A stretch of DNA of 64,000 nucleotides, from assembly GCA_026122225.1 (NCBI GenBank), contig JANEZZ010002669.1:310001-374000 (forward strand), written 5' to 3'. Every line of letters begins with the position of its first letter. Within the stretch, counting starts at the first letter, position 1. Positions 54,554 through 64,000 of this stretch are shown one piece after another. The translations under genes and the position numbers were made by a program. The notes beneath the pieces were generated by a model. The model did no database searches. It was not told the DNA's origin and saw only the letters and a program-made list of their open reading frames with translations. This stretch comes from Heloderma charlesbogerti. Lineage: Eukaryota > Chordata > Lepidosauria > Squamata > Helodermatidae.

Positions 54554-55410
54554 CTAGGGATGATGAGGATGAAGCCAATGTTGCCTAACTATTTTTCACT
54601 GCAATATAATGATGAGCTTGCTTGCCTGTGGCACCTGCCTGTCAAAGATGGGGTGCTGTGATGGGAGTGAGAAAAGGGGATCTGATCCCTAAGAGCATTA
54701 CATCACACCAGGGGTCTCTAGACTGGCCCTTGGATTTACTGCCATAGTTTGGAATCTTAGCCTGCTTTTCCTTTGATTTCCTTGCTGTAAACTGATGATA
54801 ATAAAACTGCTCATGGTTCAAACCTAGGGGTGGAAGGGGGTGATCTGGTGGGTAGAAAATGTCACGGCTGGTTACCTTGAATATGTAACTCTCCTTCAAC
54901 ATCTGCAGAAAGCAGGTGCCTCTGGGAGGGCATTCACTTGAAATGCCCATGGAGCTGACCTGGGGGTAGAAGAGGCTCCCCATTCAAGATGCAGGACTCA
55001 AACATGGAATGTGCACCCACACCCCATTGGCACCTTTTGCACGAGACCTGGATATAATGGCAGGAAGAGAAGCAGGAGTGGCTTACGCTTCCGGTTTAAA
55101 AGTGTTAGTCACTCACAAGGGAAAGGGGCCTTGATCACCCAGAGCCTCCACCCTTGTCCCTGTGGTTACCTTGGGGAAACTGTAAGCACAGCTGCAGTCA
55201 CTAGGTACAAGGTTGCCCCTTATATTGCCTTGCCCTCCCTCTTGCATAGCAAGCTACTTAAGATCCCACCCTTAGACCGTTCGCCCTTAGACAGAGTCAG
55301 GTGCTGCTCAACTCACTGGGAAACAGCTGAAGAGAGGGTGAAAGAGAGCTGTGGAGTCCCCTTGCCCCCTCCTTAGCTGTTTCCCGTACTGGTGTACTTA
55401 TGTGTTTAAG
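54554..55410. other. Unassigned region
   Basis: No repeat or gene recognised. Confidence 0.4.
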
Positions 55411-55535
55411 AGAGAGGGGGTGGAGAGGGAGCAGGGGAGAGGGAGGGAGGGAGGGAGGGAGGGGGAGAGGAAGAGAGAGGGGGGAGAGAGAGAAAGAGGG
55501 AGGGGAGAGGGAGGAGGAGAAGGGGAGTGAGTGAG
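55411..55535. repeat. Homopurine tract (GA/GGGA-rich)
   Basis: About 125 bases of nearly pure A and G on the plus strand, including (GGGA)n at about 55440-55462. It is able in principle to form triplex DNA. Confidence 0.9.
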
Positions 55536-55542
55536 AGGGAGA

Positions 55543-55890
55543 CCAGGTTTGCATCATATGAGGGTGGTTAATAAGCCACAGTGGCATGTTAACCAGCCTG
55601 CATGTGCCAGTGGTGTGCAAGCTTATTTCCCTAATTACCCTCACCGGACATGGGTTGCTGTAACGTGTGAATCCAGTGAGGGTAGGTGGCTGAGGTGCTC
55701 TGCTGTAGGGTTGCTGGGTGGTTTGTTAACCACCTCAGCCGGCCACCCTCACTGGTTTTGCGCATCATGACAACCCACGCCTAGCAAGAATAATTAGGGG
55801 AATTGTGCATAATGCACCCAGCATGTGCAGGGCTGTTTAATAAGCCACAGTGGCTTACTAATGACCTTCATGTGGTGTGAACAGGGCCAA
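55543..55890. mobile_element. Hairpin MITE, 348 bp
   Basis: The arms mirror over most of the length: TTAATAAGCCACAGTGGCAT with its counterpart TTTAATAAGCCACAGTGGCT near 55838, CCAGTGAGGGTAGGTGGCTG with GGCCGGCCACCCTCACTGG-type sequence, and a central GGTGGTTTGTTAACCACC. It resembles 254-541 and 31538-31751 in its TTAACCA, ATAAGCCAC and GTGTGAACAGG modules. No TSD identified. Confidence 0.75.
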
Positions 55891-56754
55891 AGAGTTTGAT
55901 TCCTTATCAGTCTCCAAAGTTTGCACATTTTTGTGACATTTGAGTTGGACTAATATGGATTTATTTATTTCCCTCCCTCCCTTATGGCCAAAAGAGCTAC
56001 CTTTGCTTTTTGGTGCAACCTGTTTGTTGTAAAGAAGGCCTAAAGATGGGGTCTAAGACTCTAAGATAAATGGGTTGTCCTTTAATCCTTGCTCTACCTT
56101 GCATTCTGCCACTGTGTTCTGATGCCAAGGTGTGAGGGACACAGAGGGGATGGGAATGAGCTTGTCCATTAACATTAAAACCTTATGCTTGGTGGGATTC
56201 TAGGGACAGTAGAAATCCAAAGTTTCTTTTCCTGGCTATTATACCCTGTCAATAGCAAACTTTGTGGTGAATTGGGCACTGTACCCAAATCTTCCTACCC
56301 AATCTTGAAGTGACTAGAGCCTGATACGTTCAGTGGCAGGAAAGAGAAGTTCTGTCCACTGGTCCAGCTCTATTCAACTTTACGATATACACACAAACCC
56401 CTGGAAAGGATCAGCCATTTGATGGAAATACACATGCACACAAAAACACCCATGTGCAAACAGCTCACAAAGTGTCCAGATGCTCTCATACTCTTCCCCA
56501 AAATAAATCTGGGCCTTCTGGATATACAAAAGAGAGAGAGAGGATCCATTTCACCTCCTTTTACTTCTGGAGCTGACACCCAACTGCTAGTATCCGTATG
56601 CTGCCGCCTCCTTCTCAGTCCTTGGTCCCAGCACAACTGGAGAAAGCGACAGAAAGGAGAGGGTGGAACATATCCATTGTAAGCCTTCCTAGGTGATTTG
56701 GAGAATCTGGGAAATGAAAGGAAAAGAGGGAGCCCTTGAAAATTTGATTAGATT
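55891..56754. other. Unassigned region
   Basis: No repeat or gene recognised. Confidence 0.4.
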
Positions 56755-56762
56755 GCCTACTT

Positions 56763-56898
56763 CAGCCTTCCCCAATGTGGTGCCCTCCAGATGGGTCGGA
56801 CTACAATTCCCATCATCCCCCACCATTGGCCATGCTGTCTGGGGCTGATGAGAGTTGTGGTCAAAAATACCTGGAGGGCTCCATGTGCGGGAAGGCTG
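56763..56898. mobile_element. Palindromic hAT MITE (136-bp family)
   Basis: CAGCCTTCCCCAATGTGG to GTGCGGGAAGGCTG, 136 bases. The flanks GCCTACTT (56755-56762) and GCCTATCT (56899-56906) match at 6 of 8. Confidence 0.9.
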
Positions 56899-56906
56899 GC
56901 CTATCT

Positions 56907-57541
56907 CCTCATGCATTTCCACAGATACCTGAGCTTCTCTGGTGCCTTCGGCATTTTCTTGCTGCCAGATCCATCTCCAAAATTAGCAGAGCTCTGGGTG
57001 CAATGCAATTTCATTTGCATGCCTAATGAAGCCAATGAAAGATGTTCTCCCACACTAGTAGGCCTGAGCTTCCAACAACCTGAATATATAATAATAAATA
57101 TTTGCCACTGGCTTTCCCTGAGTAGAGTTAATCTGATTTGAGAAAGGCTTTTTTTTAATATCCTGAAGTTAGATTAATTAGGAGACACTAACCATGCTCC
57201 TCTTCTGGGCTCTTATTAGATGGTCCATGACCCTTTTTCATTACATACTTCTTTACTTTAATTTAAGTCAAAGGGAACCAAAGCCATTGATTTCCCTTTT
57301 GCCCTGATATGCCATAATAAAAAAGCTTGCTGGAATCAGAGAAGTTAGCTGGAATTTCTTCTGGGGCATAAGCCTCAGAGGGCTGACATGGCTGTGATGT
57401 CTATTGGAAAAGCTGCCTTCCCCAATAATATAGTTCATTTGCACTATGGCATAAGAGGCAATCTATTTCTTTTCCTTCTATGATTCCTCATGGCCTCCCT
57501 TGACTGTACAACATGAGTGACTCACACACATGCATCTGTTT
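56907..57541. other. Unassigned, non-repetitive; candidate conserved non-coding DNA
   Basis: No repeat signature, AT-rich and uninterrupted. It contains the octamer ATTTGCAT (57014-57021), CCTAATGAAGCC and TTAGATTAATTAGG, which are homeodomain/POU-type binding cores. This is suggestive only. Such cores are frequent by chance in AT-rich DNA. Confidence 0.3.
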
Positions 57542-57790
57542 AAGAACATAAGAAGAGCCAGGGTACGTAAGGCCAAAGGCCCATCTAGTCCACCACCCTG
57601 TTTCCCAACAGTGACCAACCAGATACCTCTGGGAAGCCCACAAGTACACCTAGGAAGGCTTGAGAGCAAGAACATCCCCCTCCTGCTGGTGTCCTCCAGC
57701 AACTGATATTCGGAAGCATGCCGCCTCTGATGCTGGAGGTATGACTAGTCGCCACTGACTGCCTTATCCTCCAAATGGCACCCCCTCCCT
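57542..57790 (-). mobile_element. CR1/L3-group LINE 3' end
   Basis: On the minus strand the end is GGTGGACTAGATGGGCCTTT followed by GGCTCTTCTTATGTTCTTA. Upstream lies the CTGGAGGACACCAGCAGGAG region typical of this repeat. It is 5'-truncated. Confidence 0.75.
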
Positions 57791-57878
57791 CACACTAATT
57801 GACCTGGGGCACAATCCACCAAGAAATTTTCTTGTGTAAAGCCACATCCCAGGCTTGGGACCCAGAAACACCTTCATA

Positions 57879-58162
57879 TGATCATAAGAAGAGCCCTGCT
57901 GGATCAGACCAAGGATCCATCTAGTCTAGCATTCTGTTCACACAGTGACCAGCCGCTACCTGTGGGAAACTCATAAGTAGGATGTGAGTGCAATACTTGT
58001 GCCCCCTCCTGCCCATATTCCACAGCAACTGGTAAACAGAGGCATACTGCCTCTGATACCCAAGGTAATGCATAAGTACTGTAGCCATCTGGTCTAGCCT
58101 ATGTCAAAAACAGGATGCTGAACTAGACAAACCCTTGATGCAAAGTCCTTCTGATGTTCTTA
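57879..58162 (-). mobile_element. CR1/L3-group LINE 3' end with an inverted second tail
   Basis: The left edge read on the minus strand is CTAGATGGATCCTTGGTCTG, then AGCAGGGCTCTTCTTATGAT. The right edge (58108-58162) carries the same tail on the plus strand (ACAGGATGCTGAACTAGACA, then CTTCTGATGTTCTTA). The two ends are therefore inverted with respect to each other. Confidence 0.65.
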
Positions 58163-58181
58163 ACCAAACCACATTTAGAAT

Positions 58182-58608
58182 CATAGAATAGTAGGGTTGG
58201 AAGGGGCCTACAAGGCCATCGAGTCCAACCCCCTGCTCAGTGCAGGAATCCAAGTCAGAGCATCCCTGACAGATGGCTGTCCAGCCTCGTCTTGAAGGCC
58301 TCCAGTATGGGAGAGCCCACCACCTCCCCAGGTAATTGGTTCCATTGTCGTATTGCTCTTACAGTCAGGAAGTTTTTCCTGATGTTCAGCCGGAATCTGG
58401 CTTCCTGTAACTTGAGCCCATTATTCCGTGTCCTGCACTCTGGGATGATCAAGAAGAGATCCTGGCCTTCTTCTCTGTGACAACCTTTCAAGTACTTGAA
58501 GAGTGCTATCATATCTCCCCTCAGTCTTCTCTTCTCAAGGCTAAACATGCCCAGTTCTTTCAGTCTCTCTTCATAGGGCTTTGTTTCCAGTCCCCTGATC
58601 TGATCTAA
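58182..58608 (-). mobile_element. CR1 LINE 3' end
   Basis: On the minus strand an ORF2 C-terminus is followed by the CR1 3' UTR and ends ACCCTACTATTCTATGATTC. It is 5'-truncated at about 58608. The tail is the same as at 1-253. Confidence 0.93.
58255..58548 (-). pseudogene. CR1 ORF2 C-terminus
   Basis: The open frame of 97 residues reads EKRRLRGDMIALFKYLKG, CRTRNNGLKL, FRLNIRKNFLTVRAIRQWN, QLPGEVVGSPILEAFKTRLD and ends HLSGML. This is the highly conserved C-terminal end of CR1 ORF2. The RT and endonuclease are missing by truncation. The retained part has no internal stop. Confidence 0.92.
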
Positions 58609-58625
58609 AGGAATTTGTATTCCTT

Positions 58626-58733
58626 TCGATCAGAGTTGGGGGACCTTTGGTCCTTCAGGTGTTTCTTGGACTCCATCTCCCATCTGCTGTACCTAGCATA
58701 GCCAAAGGCCAAGGATGATGGGAGTTGTAATTT
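58626..58733. mobile_element. Palindromic hAT MITE (136-bp family), partial
   Basis: TTGGGGGACCTTTGGTCC and TTGGACTCCATCTCCCATCT mirror GATGATGGGAGTTGTAAT. The right arm is cut by the adjacent L2. Confidence 0.7.
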
Positions 58734-58735
58734 GT

Positions 58736-59020
58736 TTGTTTATTACATTTCTATACTACCCAATAGCCAAAGCTCTCCGGATGGTTCACAAAAATTAAAA
58801 TGACAAAGTACAGAATAAAAACAGTATAAAATATAAAAGCTTAAAACTACAGTATAAAAATACAACCAGAATAAAACCTAGCAGCAATGTGGAGATTTAA
58901 AATACAGTAACAGATTTAAAACAGCAAAGTTAAAAGACTATAATGCTAAAATGCTGGGAAAATAAATAGGTCTGCACCTGGCACCTGAAAGAGTACGATG
59001 TAGGCGCCAGGCAAACCTAG
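58736..59020 (-). mobile_element. L2 LINE 3' end
   Basis: On the minus strand the end is TGTGAACCATCCGGAGAGCT and GCTATTGGGTAGTATAGAAA, then TGTAATAAACAAACAAA. The 3' UTR upstream matches 54140-54280. A short ORF end remains at about 58970-59020. Confidence 0.9.
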
Positions 59021-59748
59021 TTTGTGGGTCCTCCACCCCTAGATAAAGTCCCTCTGTTGAAACTAATGGGGAAGCCTGCCCATTCAAGAGAACTGTGTAC
59101 AAATCTCTTTTCGTCAAGAGTATTGTACCAATGTTCTAAAAAGATACCAACTGCATTACAGGGAATTGGACATTGAAGCTGTTTTCCTAAAAGTTGATGG
59201 CTTTATTTTTTTTAAAAATCTTCACAATAGCCCTGGTTTTCTTTTCTTTTCCTTTAAAAGAAAACCACCTTAGTGTGTCTTTTAAGTTATCATATTGGTT
59301 GGCAAATAGCCTTATTATGAAAGCAGTTTTTGTTGGACCTTGGATTCAAGTCTCCTGGTTCCCAAATGCCTTAACACTCCAAAAGATTCAGGGACAGGGC
59401 AAACAAAATGTCCACATACTCACTCCCCCACTGAATTCCCTGTACCATAAAAAGGGGCCACTTCTGAGATGACCACCCTAAAGTAAAGTGGTTTTCAAAC
59501 GATATCATAAAAAGCCATTAGCTGTGTTATTAGGAGATCCATAGACCAGAAATGAGAAATTGAGGGACTGAATCAGTCACTGTAGCCCATCTAGCTCAAT
59601 TTCCTGTGACAGTTACCAACACTTAAAGAAAATCTAAAGATGGTGGGAGGAATATTCCATCTGTGAAGAAAGTATTTTCCAGAGGTGATTTAAATCTGGA
59701 GTTCTGCACTGAGTTCAGTTCAATTTTCTTTCAATATTGCTCATGAGC
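59021..59748. other. Unassigned region
   Basis: No gene recognised. GTAGCCCATCTAGCTCAATT near 59581 may be a worn CR1-group tail. Confidence 0.4.
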
Positions 59749-60010
59749 TACAGTCAGGTCCAGAAATATTGGAACAAGGATAACTGTTTTGGCAGTTGGC
59801 CTATGTACACCACCACATTGAAGTTGAAAGGAAACACACCCAGATGGGAGTGAAGTCAGGACTTTCAGCTGTAATTCAAGGGGTTTGACAAAAGTGGGGC
59901 CCTATCCATTCAGGAGGTACAGCCAGTGGCATACACACACACCCATCGTTGGTGGCTCATAAGTAATGGAACAAGCCAACATCATTTCAAACTTACGGAT
60001 CGCCTTTAAT

Positions 60011-60243
60011 TTGTTGTTCAGATGTTCAGTCGTGTCTGACTCTTCGTGACCCCATGGACCATAGCACGCCAGGCCTTCCTGTCCTGCGCTCTCTCCCGGA
60101 GCATGGTCAAGTCCATATTCATTGCATCAGTGAAGCTATCTAGCCATCTCATCCTCTGCCGTCGCCTTCTCCTTTTGCCCTCAGTCTTTCCCAGCATCAG
60201 GGCCTTTTCCAGAGAGTTTTCTCTTTGCATTAGGTGGCCAAAA
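60011..60243 (-). mobile_element. 5'-truncated BovB nested in the Tc1 element
   Basis: 233 bases of BovB 3' end. The minus frame reads EKALMLGKTEGKRRR, then RKAWRAMVHGVTKSQTRLN. It is flanked by identical 12-mers ATCGCCTTTAAT at 59999-60010 and 60244-60255. It lies between the end of the transposase and the TIR. Confidence 0.96.
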
Positions 60244-60255
60244 ATCGCCTTTAAT

Positions 60256-61282
60256 ACCTGGATGAAAATCCTTCACAGTCAATGACTGCCTGAAGTCTGG
60301 AACCCATGGACATGACCAAATGCTGAGTTCCTCCCTTGAGATGCTTTGCCAGGCCCTTACTGCAGCTGCCTTCAGCTGCTGCTTGTTTGTGGGTCTTTCT
60401 GCCTTCAGTCTTATCTTCAGTGAGTGAAAAGCATGCTCTGTTGGGTTGAGATCAGGTGACTGACTTGTCCATTGAAGAACTTCCCACTTCTTTGCCTTGA
60501 GAAACTCTTGGGTAGCTTTTGCTGTATGTTTTGGGTCGTTATCCATCTGCAATATGAAGCGGCGTCCAATCAGTTTGGCAGCATTCGGCTGAATCTGAGC
60601 AGAAAGTATAGCCCTATACACTTCAGAATTCATCCTGCTGCTTTTATCAGCAGTCAGGTTATCAAGAAACACCAGTGACCCGGTTCCATTGGCAGCCATA
60701 CGTGCCCATGCCATAACACTGCCTCCGCCATGTTTGACAGATGATGTGGTATGCTTTGGATCATGAGCTGTTCCTTTCCTTCTCCATACTTTTCCCATCA
60801 TTCTGGTACACGTTAATCTTGGTTTCATCAGTCCAAAGAATCTTATTCCAGAACTGGGCAGGCTTTTTTAGGTGTTTGCTGGCAAAGGCTAATCTGGCCT
60901 TTCAGTTCTTGAGCGTTACCAGTGGTTTGCACCTTGTTGTGAAGCCTCTGTATTTACATTCATAAAGCAGTCTCTTGACTGTAGATGGTGACAATGACAT
61001 GCCTACCTCCGCAAGAGCATTCTTGACCTGGCTAGATGTTGTGAAAGGGTCCCTCCTCACCGTGAGCAGCATTCTGCGGTCATCCACTTTAGTTGTCTTC
61101 CGTGGTCTTCCAGGCCTTTTGCTGTTGCTGAGCTTGCCAGTTAATTCCTTCTTTTTCAGGATGTTCCAGACTGTTGTGTTGGCCACTCCCACTGTTTTTG
61201 CTATCTCTCTGATGGGTTTATTTTGTTTCCTCAGCCTAATGATGGCTTCCTTCACTTGCATGGACACCTCTTTGGACCTCAT
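60256..61282 (-). pseudogene. Tc1-like DD34E transposase, nonsense and frameshift
   Basis: The N-terminal part (61282-60902) has a helix-turn-helix (KPIREIAKTVGVANTTVWN), a GRPRKT hook and a second HTH-like region. It ends at a TGA after VTLKN, although the family sequence continues (KARLAFASKH...) in the same frame. The first catalytic Asp is in WTDETKIN (GAT at 60827-60829). A frameshift follows shortly after, near 60795-60815. The frame from 60828 then holds the rest, with the D of MDNDPKHT and the E of SPDLNPTE separated by exactly 34 residues, hence DD34E. All three catalytic residues survive, but the reading frame does not. Confidence 0.93.
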
Positions 61283-61867
61283 GTTGGGAGTTCCAATGAA
61301 CAGCTACCAAATGCCAATGTAACACACAGAACCACCTCCAGGCCTTTTATCTGCTTGATTGGTCATGGAGTGCCCAGGAAACAGGCCACACCTGGCCATG
61401 CAGCTGCTTGTTAGCCATTCGTTCCATTACTTATGAGCCACCAATGATGTGTGTGTGTGTATGCCACTGGCTGTACCTCCTGAATGGTTAGTGCCCCACT
61501 TTTGTCAAACCCCTTAAATTACAGCTGAAAGTCCTGACTTCGCTCCCATCTGGGTGTGTTTCCTTTCAACTTCAATGTGGTGGTTTACGGAGGCCAACTG
61601 CCAAAACAGTTTACCTTGTTCCAATATTTCTGGCCCTGACTGTATGTACTGATTTGGAGAGTCCAGTAAAAAAGCAAAGGCATGCACACAATGGAGCAGT
61701 TACTTGATTTTGTTTTCCCAACCCAGATACATCACATTGCAAGCAACATCTTAACCTCCAGAGGGTTAATGAAACCTCTTGCAAAGCACATGGATGGAAG
61801 GGTGGGGTGGAAGAGGCTGCAGGTCAAGAAAACTTGTGGGAAGCTTCACTGCATGTTTACCCTACTT

Positions 61868-62003
61868 CAGCCTTCTCCAACCTGGTGCCCTCCTGATGTT
61901 TTGGACTGCAACTCCCAGCATTCCTGGCCAATCACCATGCTGGCTGGAGCTAAGGGGAGTTGAAGTCCAAAACATCTGGAGGGCACAAGGTTGGGGAAGG
62001 CTG
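61868..62003. mobile_element. Palindromic hAT MITE (136-bp family), best copy
   Basis: CAGCCTTCTCCAACCTGGTG and TTTTGGACTGCAACTCCCAG are mirrored by GGGGAGTTGAAGTCCAAAAC and AAGGTTGGGGAAGGCTG. The flanks CCCTACTT (61860-61867) and CCCTACCC (62004-62011) match at 6 of 8. Confidence 0.92.
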
Positions 62004-62011
62004 CCCTACCC

Positions 62012-62479
62012 ACATTTTTTGATCCAGATCCATATCACTAAGATTTGCACCATGTCCAATGTCAGTAAGGGCAGGTCAGGAAATGTTCTTCCTGGTTGTC
62101 CCACCATTTTGGAATACCCATCCCCTGGAGACTTGCAAGAGTCTGAACTGGGGCTCAGGGATTTTTAATGAGTTATACAAGACCTTCTAGTCTGGACTGG
62201 CCTTTTAATGGCTAGATATAAACAGACGTGTGGTTTGTTTGTTTTCTTAGATGGTGTTCTGCATTTTAACTGTGTGTTCTGCTAGTTTTATCATGCTATG
62301 CTATTGCCAACCCTGTATGAATGAATAAGCATTTCACAACTTTATCTATTATAGTAATAGCTGGTCTTGTCATCCCACCTTCTTTGCTTCTTCCTAAAAT
62401 GTTATCTTCAGTCACATTCTAAGGCAGTGAGTTCCAACAGCCAATGCCACCCTCACAGATGACCCTTCCTTTTGCTAAA
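62012..62479. other. Unassigned region
   Basis: No gene recognised. 62090-62340 has a reading and AT-rich end faintly like an L2 3' UTR, not secure. Confidence 0.35.
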
Positions 62480-62760
62480 ACTGAGAGCTCTGCATCTTTT
62501 TCATCCCTTTCTTGTTGCCTTACAAGATCATGAGAACAATCTCTCTCTGCCTGCCTCGTCTGTGCCATTCATTAGTTTCTCGACTTGTATCAAAGTAGCC
62601 CATCTTATTTATTTCCTCTGTAAGGAAAGCAATCTCTTTTATTTTCAGCTCCTCTTTATATGACACTTTCTCTAGGCTCTTAATCATTCTCATCACTTTG
62701 CTTAGAGACCTTTCTAGTTTTTCAATATCCTTTCTGAGGAGGCTAGCATTGAAAGCATCT
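62480..62760 (-). mobile_element. Degenerate CR1-type internal segment
   Basis: TCAGCTCCTCTTTATATGAC, CTAGGCTCTTAATCATTCTC and TTCTAGTTTTTCAATATCC follow the order of the region upstream of the CR1 C-terminus (compare 58500-58600 on the same strand). Heavily mutated. Confidence 0.45.
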
Positions 62761-63398
62761 CATGGCTCTCCTTTGTCTGTCCTCACTTATGGTGTTGTTT
62801 TTGCAAAGAGTGTTCTGATACACTTTACTGGTACACTTAGTGGTCCTTATGTACATGGAGAATATGCCCCACCTTAGGTGACCCATCAGTGCAGTTTCAT
62901 TCCAAAAAGCCTGTCTTCACTGGGACTTCTTAAAACTCCTAAGGCCATCTCACCACCATTATTTCAAGTATATCTCCCTCCAATATAGCCCTGCCTTCCT
63001 GCTCTGGGTGAATTTCTCCTAGTAGTTAAGAAAATATAAGCCTCCAGTGTTGCCTACCATGTACTTCCAACAATAGACACCTTTCAACCAACAAGCAAGT
63101 TATTTCACTTTACCTTGTGCGGTTTGTAATTGCTGCAAGACAACATTCTCAGAGAAAGGGAGTGAGAGTGTATGTGTGTGTTCATTCAGATACCATATGG
63201 ATTATTTATATTTACAAGAGGCTTTTTCATAAATGCTGTTCAGGAGTTTATGCTTTTGAAAACACCATTCTATTCAGCACCCTGAACAGCATCATTCAGC
63301 ACTCTCATCGGCTTGTAGCTTCTCTTTCTGAACTGCAGTTCAGCCGATCTGATAAAGTGATAACTTCGATTGAACCATAGAGCAGATGCAGAGGTGAT
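62761..63398. other. Unassigned region
   Basis: No repeat or gene recognised. Confidence 0.4.
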
Positions 63399-63400
63399 GT

Positions 63401-63446
<46 letters not shown>

Positions 63447-63480
63447 GGGAGGGAGGGAGGGAGGGAGGGAGGGAGGGAGA
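63399..63480. repeat. Compound (TG)n(GA)n(GGGA)n microsatellite
   Basis: (TG)n at 63399-63424, (GA)n at 63425-63446, then GGGA units to about 63480. Three motifs abut without a break. Confidence 0.95.
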
Positions 63481-64000
63481 GAGAAAGAGAGGAATAGATT
63501 CATTTCCCCTTACTTCCCACTTGCCTTCCCACTTTCTTATGAACAGTAAAGCAATTGCATTGACTACAGGTAGCTGCCTGGGCTTGATGAGCAGGGAAAC
63601 GGTTCAGAAACGTTATCCCTTCAAAGGACATAGTCTGCATTGATTTTTAATTCTTCTTCTTAATAAAGGGCATCCTTTTTAAACAGCTGCTTAACAAATC
63701 AAGGTACATTGGTGATCCAAGCTGTGGCCAGTCACCATAAGCCAGTTGTAGGGTTCGTTTATTAAACTCCATGCAGATCTCCCAATTTACAAGACCTTCT
63801 TGGGCGTGCTGTGCTCAGAGATACCCAAGCAAAGCAGACACGTTCCAAGGCAAGGCACAATGTGCATTCCAGCATCACCACACAGCAGAGACCTATACGT
63901 GGTTTTTGTAATGTCCGTTTTCAACGGCCATTTTTCTTGCTGTTCTAAGAACTGCTACGGGGGGGGGGGCTCTTTGCTTCTATTAGGATCTCTCCAAAGC
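63481..64000. other. Unassigned region to window end
   Basis: No repeat or gene recognised. A G10 run lies at 63959-63969. Confidence 0.4.

Larger units (their letters stand above)
59751..61642 (-). mobile_element. Tc1-like (Tc1/mariner) DNA transposon, complete with TIRs
   Basis: The ends CAGTCAGGTCCAGAAATATT and AATATTTCTGGCCCTGACTG are inverted, sit between TA dinucleotides (59749-59750 and 61643-61644) and extend inward for roughly 225 bases each. Without the nested BovB (60011-60243 plus one 12-bp TSD copy) the element is about 1,647 bp, the normal Tc1 size. It encodes a single transposase on the minus strand, now broken. TIRs of this sequence type are widespread in fishes and amphibians, so horizontal entry is plausible. 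Confidence 0.95.

Noticed and set aside
57542..58608. CRISPR-like or tandem array
   Set aside because: The repeated phrases are separate CR1-group LINE ends, not evenly spaced repeats.
60975..61322. Plus-strand open frame of 115 residues
   Set aside because: Antisense of the Tc1 transposase N-terminus.

Overview
The window looks like intergenic or intronic DNA from a squamate reptile, most likely a lizard. This rests on its repeat content: a full-length BovB (RTE) LINE, a canonical Sauria SINE whose 3' tail matches the BovB tail, CR1 and L2 LINE ends, a second divergent BovB-lineage LINE, several hAT-type MITE families, a Tc1-like transposon, and a (GATA)n(GACA)n array. I found no exon of a host protein-coding gene that I could defend. 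All recognisable coding sequence belongs to transposable elements. I cannot name the species.

Layout. 1-3.7 kb: a CR1 3' end abutting a hairpin MITE, then SINE and MITE copies, including an unclassified repeat split by a tRNA-derived SINE. 4.07-4.89 kb: a stretch almost devoid of cytosine. 5-8.5 kb: MITEs, microsatellites (including GATA/GACA) and SINEs. About 9.5-15.5 kb: a decayed two-ORF LINE (AP endonuclease plus RT) carrying a nested BovB tail and an L2-type tail. 15.5-20.6 kb: mostly unassigned DNA with one 5S rRNA/CR1 chimeric SINE. 20.6-24.5 kb: a Sauria SINE, then a 3.2 kb BovB with a 12-bp target-site duplication (TSD) and a single in-frame stop. 25-31.8 kb: tRNA-derived SINEs, another LINE 3' end and three hAT or hairpin elements. 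31.8-42 kb: mainly unassigned DNA with MITEs, one SINE and L2 tails. 42-44.7 kb: a second 5S/CR1 SINE, a divergent BovB-type LINE and a 1.22 kb solo LTR with a 5-bp TSD. 45-53 kb: hAT elements with 8-bp TSDs and a CpG-rich inverted-repeat element. 53.2-54.4 kb: a well-preserved L2 ORF end. 55-59 kb: a hairpin element, then CR1 and L2 ends. 59.75-61.64 kb: a Tc1 element bounded by TA, with a BovB fragment nested inside it. 61.6-64 kb: a MITE, degenerate CR1 and compound microsatellites.

Functionally the window shows two layers. The autonomous elements are BovB, CR1, L2, Tc1 and an LTR element. The non-autonomous ones use their machinery: Sauria SINE with BovB, 5S-CR1 SINE with CR1, MITEs with hAT transposase. 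Nested insertions give a relative order: BovB moved after the Tc1 copy and after the 9.5-15.5 kb LINE. The points most worth a second look are the cytosine-depleted patch, the two-copy 5S/CR1 SINE, the nearly intact BovB, and the families of hairpin elements.
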